Origin: Phycisphaerales bacterium | GTDB lineage: Bacteria; Planctomycetota; Phycisphaerae; Phycisphaerales; UBA1924 | Reading direction: 5' to 3' | DNA length: 32,445 bases | Assembly (NCBI GenBank): GCA_020849105.1 | Contig: JADLGW010000053.1 | Span: 1 to 32,445, forward strand | In this document: positions 7,907 through 17,300 of the stretch, piece by piece | Layout of the letters: the number at the start of each line of letters is the position of its first letter | Position numbering within the stretch: the stretch's first letter is position 1 | The notes under the pieces: generated by a model | Told to the model about the DNA's origin: nothing | Seen by the model: the letters and a program-made list of their open reading frames with translations, nothing else | The model's database searches: none | Translations under genes and position numbers: made by a program

Positions 7907-9196
7907 ATGGCGACGTTTACCTACGAAGCGCTGGACCAGGCGGGCAAGCCCCGCAAGGGGACGGTGGACGCCTCCACGAGCGAGGAGGCGATCCAGCGGA
8001 TCAAGGCCCAGTCGCTCTTCCCCACGGCGGTGCGCGAGCAGAAGGTGAAGAAGTCGGCTGTCGCCGGCGAGGCCGTGTCCGCCAAGCCCAAGCGCAAGGG
8101 CGGTGGCGGGATCTCCATCGGGCGCGTGTCACAGAAGCAGCTCACCGCGTTTACACGCCAGCTCTCGACGCTCCAGGACGCCGGGTTGCCGCTCCTGCGG
8201 TCGCTGCAGATCCTCGAGGGGCAGATGAAGCCCGGCAAGATGAAGAACGTCCTGATGGGCGTGTGCGAGGACGTGGAGGGCGGGTCCGCCCTGTCGGAGG
8301 CGATGTCCAAGCACCCCGCGGCGTTCGACCACCTCTACTGCAAGATGGTGGCGGCGGGCGAGGTGGGCGGCGTGCTGGACGTGATCCTGCAGCGACTGGC
8401 GGAGTTCATGGAGAAGAGCCAGCGTCTGCGCCGGAAGATCCGCGGCGCGATGGTGTACCCGCTGGTGGTGGTCACGGTCGCGGTGGCGATCCTGACGTTC
8501 ATCATGGTGTTCATCATCCCGAAGTTCGAGGAGATCTTCCGCGACTTCGGGGTGAAGTTGCCGGGCATCACGCTGTTCCTGATCAACACGAGCCGGTGGG
8601 TAGCCGGCGGCAGCAACCCGGACCAGGTGATCCCCGGTTGGGTGTACATCTGCGCGGCGCCGTTCCTGATCTGGGGCGGGTTCAAACTGATCCGCAAGGC
8701 GGGCCCCGGGCGTGCGGCGACCGACTACATCTTCCTGTGGATCCCGATCTTCGGGAAACTGATCAAGAAGACGACGGTCGCGCGCTTCACGCGGACCCTG
8801 GGCACGCTGATCTCCGCCGGCGTGCCGATCCTGGAGGCGATCACGATCACCGCGCAGACCAGCGGCAACTACGTCTACGAGAAGGCGCTGACGAAGGTAC
8901 ACGACTCGATCCGCGAGGGCGAGTCGTTCGCGGACCCGCTGCGCGAGTCCAAGACCTGCGACGCGATCGTGGTGAACATGATCGACGTGGGCGAAGAGAC
9001 AGGCGAACTGGACGCGATGCTCCTCAAAATCGCGGACAACTACGACGAAGAGGTGGACGTGGCGGTGGCGTCGCTGGTGTCGCTGCTGGAGCCCATGATG
9101 GTGCTGGTGCTGGGCGGCATCGTCGGGACGATCGTGGTCGCGATGTTCATGCCCATGGTGGCGATGATCGAGTCGCTGCAGAACGGCAAGGTCTAA
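7907..9196 (+). CDS. gspF: type II secretion / type IV pilus inner-membrane platform protein (GspF/PilC)
   Basis: The 429-residue product is the polytopic platform that couples GspE to pilin extraction. It starts with MATFTYEALDQAGKPRKG, the family's usual N-terminus. Two T2SSF domains follow, the first starting near LTAFTRQLSTLQDAGLPLL (about 78-96) and the second near VARFTRTLGTLISAGVP. Membrane segments are near 185-205 (VVVTVAVAILTFIMVFI), about 244-256 and in the C-terminal MMVLVLGGIVGTIVVAMFMP. The start is supported by GAGGG a few bases upstream. It lies 79 bases after gspE, the gap being filled by the palindromic repeats. Confidence 0.93.
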   Translation: MATFTYEALDQAGKPRKGTVDASTSEEAIQRIKAQSLFPTAVREQKVKKSAVAGEAVSAKPKRKGGGGISIGRVSQKQLTAFTRQLSTLQDAGLPLLRSLQILEGQMKPGKMKNVLMGVCEDVEGGSALSEAMSKHPAAFDHLYCKMVAAGEVGGVLDVILQRLAEFMEKSQRLRRKIRGAMVYPLVVVTVAVAILTFIMVFIIPKFEEIFRDFGVKLPGITLFLINTSRWVAGGSNPDQVIPGWVYICAAPFLIWGGFKLIRKAGPGRAATDYIFLWIPIFGKLIKKTTVARFTRTLGTLISAGVPILEAITITAQTSGNYVYEKALTKVHDSIREGESFADPLRESKTCDAIVVNMIDVGEETGELDAMLLKIADNYDEEVDVAVASLVSLLEPMMVLVLGGIVGTIVVAMFMPMVAMIESLQNGKV

Positions 9197-9206
9197 GGAG
9201 CGGCGC

Positions 9207-10127
9207 GTGGCTCACCGGCGAGCGGTCACGGGCGGGATCGGGCGGGGCGGCTTCACGCTCGTGGAGGTCCTGTTCTCGATCCTTGTCATCTTCCTGCTGA
9301 TGGGGCTGCTGCTGGCCGGATTCCACTACGCGATGAAGTCTGCCCACAAGGTCATGGGCCAGCAGACCGCGTCCGCTGTGAAGATGGCGGTGAACCAGTT
9401 CCAGGACCAGTTCCACTTCGCGCCGCCGCTGGTGAAGGACATGGGCGAGCCGCCGAACTTTTCGGCCCTGCCGCCGCTGATCGGCACGCCGCCGACGATC
9501 CCGCGCGTCTACGCCCTCTCGACCCCGGCGGACCTGGCGTACCTGCGGGGCACGTCGGTGACGATGGTCCCGGACCGGGATCTGCGCTTCAGCGTGTACT
9601 CGCTGGCGTACTACATCATGGGCGTGCTGGACAGGGACGCCGACGGCGTGGCAGGGCCGGGGTTTACGGAGCCCACCCGGGACGGCGGGTTCACCAGAAA
9701 GGGGCCGGCGTACGGGCCCTACTTCGACGTGGGCAGGAACGAGCGCGCCGTGTACGCGATCGACGCGCCCGCCGGGAGGATTGAACTGCGCGACGACAAC
9801 GGCGTGGCGCTGCGGTACTACCGGTGGGAGCACCTGGCGGAGAAGGGGGCGACGCCCACGACACCGATCAACGATTACCTCCATGTCCCGCTGATCGTCG
9901 GCGACCCGGAGGCGGACCCGGACCTGCGCAGCGCCAAGTGGGCGATCGTTGCGGCCGGGCGCGACGGGGTGTTCGGGGATGAGCACCTGCTGCCCGCCGG
10001 CCACCCGCAGCAGATGACCAAGGCGGACCTGATCGCACGGCTGAACATCGACGCGAGCACGAACCCGACCAACGCGGACATTCGGGCGGCCGCGATGAAG
10101 GACAACGCCGTGGAGGTGGGGCGATGA
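9207..10127 (+). CDS. gspG: pseudopilin in the GspG position, enlarged
   Basis: The 306-residue product has a prepilin leader with cleavage site GG/FTLVEV (after G15, conserved E20) and a hydrophobic helix to about residue 42. It starts with GTG at 9207, preceded by AAGGAG, 10 bases after gspF. Classical GspG is about 145 residues, so this is roughly twice that. A DRDADGV loop at 142-148 looks like a calcium-binding loop; calcium binding is known in true GspG. The remainder has no motif I recognise, so assignment to GspG rests on position and the prepilin motif. It overlaps the next gene by 4 bases (ATGA). Confidence 0.8.
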   Translation: MAHRRAVTGGIGRGGFTLVEVLFSILVIFLLMGLLLAGFHYAMKSAHKVMGQQTASAVKMAVNQFQDQFHFAPPLVKDMGEPPNFSALPPLIGTPPTIPRVYALSTPADLAYLRGTSVTMVPDRDLRFSVYSLAYYIMGVLDRDADGVAGPGFTEPTRDGGFTRKGPAYGPYFDVGRNERAVYAIDAPAGRIELRDDNGVALRYYRWEHLAEKGATPTTPINDYLHVPLIVGDPEADPDLRSAKWAIVAAGRDGVFGDEHLLPAGHPQQMTKADLIARLNIDASTNPTNADIRAAAMKDNAVEVGR

Positions 10128-11317
10128 CCGGGAAGACGCGGAGACCTTTCCGGCATCGACCCCTCCACGGCGGCTTCGGCGCAGGTCCCCGGCCCGGGCG
10201 CGGGGGCCCGAGTGCGACGAGGAATCCCGCCGCCCACGGTCCGGGATCGTCGGGGTTCACGCTGATCGAGTTGCTTGTCGTGATCTCGATCTTCGTCCTG
10301 CTCCTGGCGCTGGCCATTCCCGCCTTCTCCTCGATGCTCTACTCGTCGGAGCAGGCCCTGGCCGCCAACAACCTCAGGACGGCGCTCTCCGCCGCCCACG
10401 ACGCGGCGCTGCGTTCGCCCGCGGGCCTCGACGGGGCGGCCGTGTTCACGTTCGAGCCCGGCGGGCGGATCTCCATCATCCCCTGCGTGCAGGTGGCCCA
10501 GTTGGCGGACGCTCCGCAGGCGGTGATCGGCAACCAGCCCGCCGTCGTCATGCGGGACGTCTTCGTCCCCGTGCCGACGATGGAGCCGGTGCAGATCCCT
10601 ATGGGCTGGATGGTCCGCGGCTACGCCCCGCCCAACTCAATCGACAACGAGTGGTACGAGCAGACGTACCCCGTTGGCGACCGCACCAGGGGCAACTGGG
10701 TGTTCCCGGAGACCGGCTTCTACGACACCGACAGCGGGAACACGCAGGACATGGCGGCGGACGGGCGCGACCGCCAGACGTTCATGGTGCGGTTCGAGGG
10801 CGGGACCGGCAGGCTGCGTCGCGGCGACGGGGCCGCGGCCCTGGTTCTGCTGCCGAGTCCCGCGGCGTTCCGGACCGCGGCGCCGTTCGCGACGTTCCGT
10901 GCGGACCGCGAGGCGGACCCGGCCCGGTTCGTGCGCCGGGTGATCGGGGCGGGGTCGCTGACCGCGATGCAGAAGCAGCAACTGCTGGGCGACGTGTCCA
11001 GTGATACGGTGCTGGCACGGGCGGTCGGGCAACTGGCGATCTACAGCGCGACCAGGCTCGCGGGAGCGGTGGGGGCGCGGGTCAACCCCGACACCGGCAG
11101 TATCTACCAGAAGCCCGGCCCGTCGAACAACTACGGGCCGAAGGTGACGAACATCGCCGGCCAGCCGATTGCCGGCGACACGATCAACAGGTGGATCGAG
11201 GGGCGGCTCATGGTGCCCGGATCGAACCCGCTCGTGCCGTTCGCCACCGACGCGCGCGTGTTTGCGATGGACCACTACATGGGCGTGCCGCAGGAACTCA
11301 CGGGGTCAGCCCCATGA
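10124..11317 (+). CDS. gspH: pseudopilin in the GspH position, enlarged, long leader
   Basis: The 397-residue product has an unusually long, basic, Gly/Pro/Arg-rich leader of 44 residues before the cleavage site SG/FTLIEL (E49). The hydrophobic helix IFVLLLALAIPAF follows. Relatives of GspH are about 170 residues, so the globular part is roughly twice as long. No nearer in-frame start is apparent. It overlaps both neighbours by ATGA, so translation is probably coupled. Identity as GspH rests on gene order; the sequence shows only that it is a type IV pilin-like protein. Confidence 0.78.
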   Translation: MTGKTRRPFRHRPLHGGFGAGPRPGRGGPSATRNPAAHGPGSSGFTLIELLVVISIFVLLLALAIPAFSSMLYSSEQALAANNLRTALSAAHDAALRSPAGLDGAAVFTFEPGGRISIIPCVQVAQLADAPQAVIGNQPAVVMRDVFVPVPTMEPVQIPMGWMVRGYAPPNSIDNEWYEQTYPVGDRTRGNWVFPETGFYDTDSGNTQDMAADGRDRQTFMVRFEGGTGRLRRGDGAAALVLLPSPAAFRTAAPFATFRADREADPARFVRRVIGAGSLTAMQKQQLLGDVSSDTVLARAVGQLAIYSATRLAGAVGARVNPDTGSIYQKPGPSNNYGPKVTNIAGQPIAGDTINRWIEGRLMVPGSNPLVPFATDARVFAMDHYMGVPQELTGSAP

Positions 11318-12363
11318 AACGAGCGTTCACCCTTATCGAGGTGCTGATCGGGATCCTGATCCTGGCGATCGCGCTCCTGGGGCTGGGGGCGGTGATCCCC
11401 GTGGTCGTCCGGGCGCAGCGCAACGCGTCGGACGCGACGGCGGGCATCGGCGCCCTGGCGACGGCCGAGTCCTACCTGCGCGGCAACGCGGAACTGGACC
11501 GTCTGAGCCGCCCCGGGCCCGGCCCCGCGTCCCCGCCGATCCCTCTGGGGTTGGGCGTCTGGCTGCTTGACGCGACCTGGTCGCCCGCGACGAACAACAG
11601 CGATGCCTACCTGTGGGAGCCGCTGAGGACCTCGATCAGCCCGCCGGAACTGGACGAGGCCACCGGGCTGGTCTGGCTCCAGAAGAACCCGCAGTCCCCG
11701 ACGAAGATCGGGCTGGCCGAGCGTCTGTACCCGGCGCGCGACGCGGCCGGCACGCAGCCGCAGTTCGTGTGGGATTTCATCGCCCGGCGCGTTGCGACGC
11801 CGGCCGGGCAGCCGATGCAGGTGCAGGTCGCGGTGTTCCTGCGCCGGCTGGACTCGGGCATCCGCGTGCCGGAGAAGCCGTCCGGCCAGCAGTACCAGTG
11901 GACGCTGTACGACGTGATCACGGGGACGGTGCCGCAGGGCCCGCCGACGGCTTCCCTGCCCGCCGGGGCCCGCCGCGTGCCGGTCGCCGTGGACGGCCAG
12001 GGCTACCCCACGGGCAACGGTGCCGGTGACTACGCCGGTGTCCGGGTGATGGACGTCCTGTTCCGGGACGGCAGCAGGCGCGGCCGCCTCGAGATGCAGG
12101 GCATCCCGGTGAACGACGTGCGTCGCACCCTTGCGACGCAGCCGGGCCAGCGCATCGTGGACAATCTGGGCAACGTCTACACCGTGCTCGGCGTTGCGGA
12201 CGACGACCCCAGCGTGCTGCTGGTGGACCCGCCCGTGCCGATGGGCGTGCCGGACTCGGCGTCGAACGCGCCGGTCGCAAGGGAGATCCGCCAGGTTGCC
12301 TTCACGCCCCAGGTGCCGGTGGCGGTGCGCGTGATCGACCTGACGCCGCAGAACTCGAAGTAG
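11314..12363 (+). CDS. gspI: pseudopilin in the GspI position, enlarged
   Basis: The 349-residue product has a very short leader (MKRA) cleaved before FTLIEVLIG, with E9, then a hydrophobic helix ILILAIALLGLGAVIPVVV. GspI/PilV proteins have this architecture but are about 125 residues long. The start overlaps the preceding stop (ATGA at 11314-11317). Most of the mature protein is a globular region rich in Pro, Val and Asp with no known motif. It is followed 9 bases later by the next pseudopilin. Confidence 0.8.
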   Translation: MKRAFTLIEVLIGILILAIALLGLGAVIPVVVRAQRNASDATAGIGALATAESYLRGNAELDRLSRPGPGPASPPIPLGLGVWLLDATWSPATNNSDAYLWEPLRTSISPPELDEATGLVWLQKNPQSPTKIGLAERLYPARDAAGTQPQFVWDFIARRVATPAGQPMQVQVAVFLRRLDSGIRVPEKPSGQQYQWTLYDVITGTVPQGPPTASLPAGARRVPVAVDGQGYPTGNGAGDYAGVRVMDVLFRDGSRRGRLEMQGIPVNDVRRTLATQPGQRIVDNLGNVYTVLGVADDDPSVLLVDPPVPMGVPDSASNAPVAREIRQVAFTPQVPVAVRVIDLTPQNSK

Positions 12364-12372
12364 GGGATTGTG

Positions 12373-14292
12373 ATGCGGACAGGCATGAACAGAAGGTTCC
12401 TCGCACCGTGCCGCCGACCGTGGCTCGGCATGATCGCCGAGGGCGGCACCGACCGCTCGGAGCGGCGGCCGGCGGCACGGGCGTTCACGCTGATCGAGAT
12501 GCTGGTGGCGGTGGGGGCCGTGGCACTGGTCGGCGTGGCGATCGCGACGGTGTTCGAGGCGGTGGGCAAGACGGTGGGCGTGGGCAAGCGGATGGGCACG
12601 CTGAACAGTTACGCCAACCTGATCCAGCAGCAGATGGAGCGGGACTTCTCCTCGATCACGCGCCAGGGGTTCCTCGTCATCCGCAACGAGATGGCCGACG
12701 CCGACGGCGACGGCGTGTACGACCCGCCGAACGCGGCGGGTATCGGCGGCGACTCCATCCCGCTGACAGCCGACGACCTGACGCCGCGCCCCCGCCGCAT
12801 CGACGAGATCATGTTCTTCAGCAAGGGCGACTTCGCAACCGCACGCGAGGCGCTGGACCCGCGGTTCGTCGTCCGCTCCGACGCCGCGTCGATCTACTAC
12901 GGCATGGGCAAGCGGCGGCGGTCGGACGCGATCCCCACCGGGGAGTACCTGCGTCCGACGCTCAATCACACCAACAGCGAGCAGACACTGGATTCCTGGC
13001 TGGGGCAGCAGGTCGCCGGCAACCCCAACCGGTTCGCCTCCGACTGGACCCTCCTGCGACTGGTGCGCGTCCTGGCGCCCTCGCGCAGCACCGTGGCGAT
13101 GCCGCCGGGCACCGTCGTGTTCGGCGTGAACGGCAACAGCGGGGTGCTCAATGATCGCGACAACCAGTCCTCGCTCCAGCCGGCCGCGGCCGGCCTGTTC
13201 CGGGCCCTCAACGCCCAGTTCCCGCTCGTGCCGACGGGCGTGCTGCGTCCGGGCCGTCCGGCGTTCGCCTCAGGCATCGTGGATGTCACGACGACGTCGC
13301 TGGAGGAGGCCCGCCTGATCGTGACAACGGCCGATACCTGGCCCGGCGGAGTACCGAGCGGGTTCAGCGGGCAGCCCGCGGGGCCGCAGTTCTTCGATCC
13401 GGTCACGGCGGACGTGTCGGACCCCAACAGCAAGCCCGACGGCCAGAACGCCGGCGTGGACGGCAAGAGCCGCTGGACGGACTTCACCGGCAACGGCGCA
13501 TCGGACGAGTCGATTGTCGCTCGGATGCAGGCGTGGATGACCGACGCGTGGCCGGCGTGGTCCAGCGCCTGCGATGATCCCGCGAGCGTGAACACCAGCG
13601 GCCGCGCCCGCGTCCGCTACGAGCCGGAGCCGCCGAACTACCTCGGGGTCCTGGCCGACCCGAACATCACGAGCGACCTGGTCCGCGCCGAGTTCCGCGC
13701 CGACCAACTGATGCTGTCCTCGTCCAACTTCGTTCCCCGCTGCACGGAGTTCATGGTCGAGTGGTCCTTCGGCAGGACGTACCCCTCCGAGACGCTCTCC
13801 CCGAACTCGTATGCGGGCCACGAGGGCCAGATCATCTGGCACGGGATGGAGCGTCTGGCCGACGGCCGCCCCCCCAGCCAGGTCTTCACCGGAACGGACT
13901 CCGTCGCCCGACCGTTCGTCAACTACCCCGGGGCCGCGGCCCCGTGGAAGCCCGGCGCCGCGATGTGGTCCCAGCGGATGCGGCTGAACGACGGCTCCTA
14001 CGGCGTGTGGCCGGTGAACCAGCGGTTGATCCACGGCCAGGGGATCAACCCCGCCAACATCAACCCGGGCGACCCGCTCACCAGTTACTTCGGCTTCACC
14101 GATCCGACGTTCAACCCGGACAAGAACAACGACGGGCGCCTGGACAGCCCGGGCGACGCCGCCGCACCAACCATTCCGTGGCCCTGGCCGAAGTTGATCC
14201 GCGTGACCATCGGGCTGGCGGACCCCAACGATCCGACGTTCGAGCAGCGGTACCAGTTCGTGTTCACACTGCCCGAGCAGCCGGCGCCGTAA
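12373..14292 (+). CDS. gspJ: pseudopilin in the GspJ position, enlarged
   Basis: The 639-residue product has a 37-residue Arg-rich leader and the cleavage site RA/FTLIEMLVA (E42), then a hydrophobic helix. GspJ proteins are about 200 residues, so this is three times as long. Two Asp-rich loops resemble calcium-binding loops: DADGDG at 109-114 and DKNNDGRLD at 583-591. The ATG at 12373 follows an in-frame GTG at 12370; ATG at 12385 and 12430 would shorten the leader without touching the pilin motif. The 58-base gap to gspK holds a degenerate CGCCTG palindrome near 14297-14320. Confidence 0.8.
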   Translation: MRTGMNRRFLAPCRRPWLGMIAEGGTDRSERRPAARAFTLIEMLVAVGAVALVGVAIATVFEAVGKTVGVGKRMGTLNSYANLIQQQMERDFSSITRQGFLVIRNEMADADGDGVYDPPNAAGIGGDSIPLTADDLTPRPRRIDEIMFFSKGDFATAREALDPRFVVRSDAASIYYGMGKRRRSDAIPTGEYLRPTLNHTNSEQTLDSWLGQQVAGNPNRFASDWTLLRLVRVLAPSRSTVAMPPGTVVFGVNGNSGVLNDRDNQSSLQPAAAGLFRALNAQFPLVPTGVLRPGRPAFASGIVDVTTTSLEEARLIVTTADTWPGGVPSGFSGQPAGPQFFDPVTADVSDPNSKPDGQNAGVDGKSRWTDFTGNGASDESIVARMQAWMTDAWPAWSSACDDPASVNTSGRARVRYEPEPPNYLGVLADPNITSDLVRAEFRADQLMLSSSNFVPRCTEFMVEWSFGRTYPSETLSPNSYAGHEGQIIWHGMERLADGRPPSQVFTGTDSVARPFVNYPGAAAPWKPGAAMWSQRMRLNDGSYGVWPVNQRLIHGQGINPANINPGDPLTSYFGFTDPTFNPDKNNDGRLDSPGDAAAPTIPWPWPKLIRVTIGLADPNDPTFEQRYQFVFTLPEQPAP

Positions 14293-14350
14293 GCGGCGGG
14301 CGGGACGCCTGCCCCGCGAGAAGACCGATCTCCGCACTGGAGGCTTTGCG

Positions 14351-17300
14351 ATGAGAGCGTGGAACGTAGGGATGCGGGGGAACGCGGCCGCACGGCTCGC
14401 GGCGATGGCCGGCCGGGCGGCGGGTACGCGGCGGCGCGGGTCGATCATGGTGCTGATCGTGGGCGCTCTGGCGATGCTCAGTGTCGTGACCCTGGTCTAC
14501 TTCACCATCGGGCGTGCGGATCGGCGGACGGCCCAGGTCGCGGTCGAGCGCGACCAGGTGGAAGAGACGGTCTCCCGGTTTCGGTCCTACCTCGCGGACG
14601 ACATCATCGGGGCCGACGCGCTGGCGACGTACGTGGACGGCTTCGACCGGCAGTACGAGGGCACCGGCAACAACGGGCCCATCCTGTTCCGCGAGGCGTT
14701 CGACTACCCATCCACGGACCGGGCGCTCCTGAGCGCCCCGGCCGCGAGTTCGCCCTATGCGCGGTTCAACCCCGTCGGAACGTTCTCTGCGGTCTGGCTG
14801 GGCTCGGGCGGCGACCCCCGCGTGCCCACGGACCCGTGGCTGGCCGATGCGGAGCCGACGCTGCTGCTGAGCAGCCCGACCATCCCGGGCGCCCTGGACC
14901 CATATGTGCGGCCTGACTGGGGCCATATCTCCAACGTCGCCCCTAGCGGCAACTTCGTGAACCTGTTCAACCTCCGCGGCGGCAACTTCGAGGCGCGATC
15001 CGGGTTTGACACGAGCGGCAACGCGCTGGCGGGTGGGATGAGCGACAACCTCATGCTGTCGCCGACCATCACCTCGCTGGGTGTTGCCCCCTCGCCCACC
15101 TACGCGCCGCCCGGGCTGGACTACAAGACCGGCGCCCAGCCGAACGAGAACACCCCGGCGCACTGGGACTCGCGCCAGCGCGGCGCCGCCCGCCCGGCGG
15201 GGCCGGGGCCGTACGCGCCGGACAACCCGCGCTACCCGCTCTACCAGTGGGCCGACGCGGACGGCGACGGCATCCTGGATTCGCGCTGGTTCGAGATGGT
15301 GGACTGCGGCGATCCCAACGCCCCGGCGTCGCTTCTCCCCCGGGACGACCGCTTCCGGTACTTCTTCGCCGTGCGGATCGTCGACCTGTCGGGCCGGATC
15401 AACGTCAACACCGCGGGCCACTTCAACACGGATATCGCCCCGAACTCGATACCCGACGCCGACTACCCGGCCGGTGTCACCCCCGCGGACGTGGACCTGC
15501 TCCACCTGCTGCGCATGGCGGACCCGTATTCGCGGTATGTCTGGAACGGCGTCAACAACGCGCCCGGCTATGACAGGCTCCAGGGCCCGGCCGGCGGCCC
15601 CCAGAACTACAACGCCTACACCCCCGCGGCGACGGAGGACGTTGGGCTCTTGTCCTATCTCGCGCTACAGAAATCGATCCGTGAACTGGTGGTGCCGATG
15701 CCGGCCCCACCCTCCACCGGACCGGTCAATCTCGGGAACCCCTTGCAGTTGCTCGGCAGCGCCAGGGACCGGCGTGATTTCTATATCCAGCACTCCGGCG
15801 GATACGACGGCACGGGACTGGTCACGGTCCAGGGCACACCGCCGACGGCCCAGTTCCGCAGCGGAGGGGCCTTCGGCCTCGCGGACGAGATCGAACTGCT
15901 GACCTACAACGGCGTCAACGACGACGCCGCCCTGTCGCGCCTGGAGCAGGCCCTGGGCGGCAACCGCCAGGCCGCGGGCATCCCGGCCCCGCCACCGAAC
16001 CTGAGCCCGATGCGGGACAACCGCTCGGCTCAGTACGAGCGCGGCAGCCTGGACGACGCGGAGAACGGCGGCCGCGGCAACGGCGTCCTGGACAACGACG
16101 CATTCGTGAAGATGGCGACAGACCCGCGCCAGCGATTGACGGGTGTGAACGGGCTCCGTCCGCTGGGCCCGGTCGGCCTCCCCGCGGGGACCGCGGGCTC
16201 GTTGTCCTCCGCCCGCGATCTGAAGGTGGACGCGGCGGCTGCGATCCGCCAGGCCACGGAACCCACGGCCGCGGGCCGGCGCAACGCGACGGACCTGTTC
16301 CGCGGCTATGCGGAGGCCCTGATGCCGCACTCGTGGCGGACGGGCGCATGGAAGTCCGCGTCGGGGGCGACGTGGCAGCCTGACCCCGTGATGCGGACGC
16401 TGTCCTACGGGCACGATCCGGTCCTTGCGCTGTGGACGACGGCCCATATGGTGGCCAACTCGATCGACATGTACGACCAGGACGGCGCAACCTACGCGGC
16501 GGGGAAGCACACGCCCAGCGCGTTCACCGTGGCGATGGCGGGAGACCCCGCGTCGCTCGGCGTGATCGACGGGGCGGACTGGTCCAGCGGGCCGGGGGCG
16601 CAGTACCCGTTCTGGATGGAGCGGTCTGGGGCGGTGATCACGGGCGGGGCACCGAATCTGGATGGGACGCTGGACCTGGACCGCGCCCTGGGTCTACGGA
16701 CCACCAACGCTCTTCCGGCGGGCAACGCCCTGCCGTCGCGCCTGGCGCAGCAGAATGACCTGCCCTCCACCATGCCCCCGGCGGTGAACGTCTTCGGCGT
16801 GGAGGCCCAGCCCTTTATCACGGAGGTCGGAACCCTGGTGTTCTACACGGATACCCCGGTTGCCGGCGGCGGGGATGAGGAGTGGACCCCGGGTAGCGCA
16901 GGGCCGCCCCCGGTCCCGCCGACCCCGGGGCCTGTGACGATCGAGGGTGACATCACCAGCGGCAACCGTGACTTCCTGTGCCAGGTGCTGGCGATCCAAC
17001 TCACCAACCCGTTCGACTCCGACATCGGGCTCGCGGAGGCGGACGTCGATGCGAACCCGCCGGGCGCGTCTGTGGGTGGCCTGTCGAACTACTACCTGGA
17101 GTTCGGCGGCAACTGCTTCGGCCTGGCCGAAGTGGACGCGGGGGGCGCGACTCCAAAGCAGATCGTGCTCAAGGGCCGGGACGCCGCCGGGACAGCGCGC
17201 GACAACACGGTGACCGTGTACGTCATGACGGATTCGCTGACCAACGTGGCCGCGCGCTGGAACAACGCGGTCCTGGCGGGCGCCGGCGGGAACCCGGTCA

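Noticed and set aside
6088..7908. 606-codon open frame opposite gspE
   Set aside because: It has a biased composition and no domains. The plus strand has Walker A, Walker B and the tetracysteine.
7879..9300. 473-codon open frame on the same strand as gspF
   Set aside because: It is a frame-shifted shadow of gspF, rich in Arg and Gly, starting inside the repeat.
14297..14320. Palindrome between gspJ and gspK
   Set aside because: It resembles the CGCCTGTG family but the outer arms are changed. It is too degenerate to list as a full copy.
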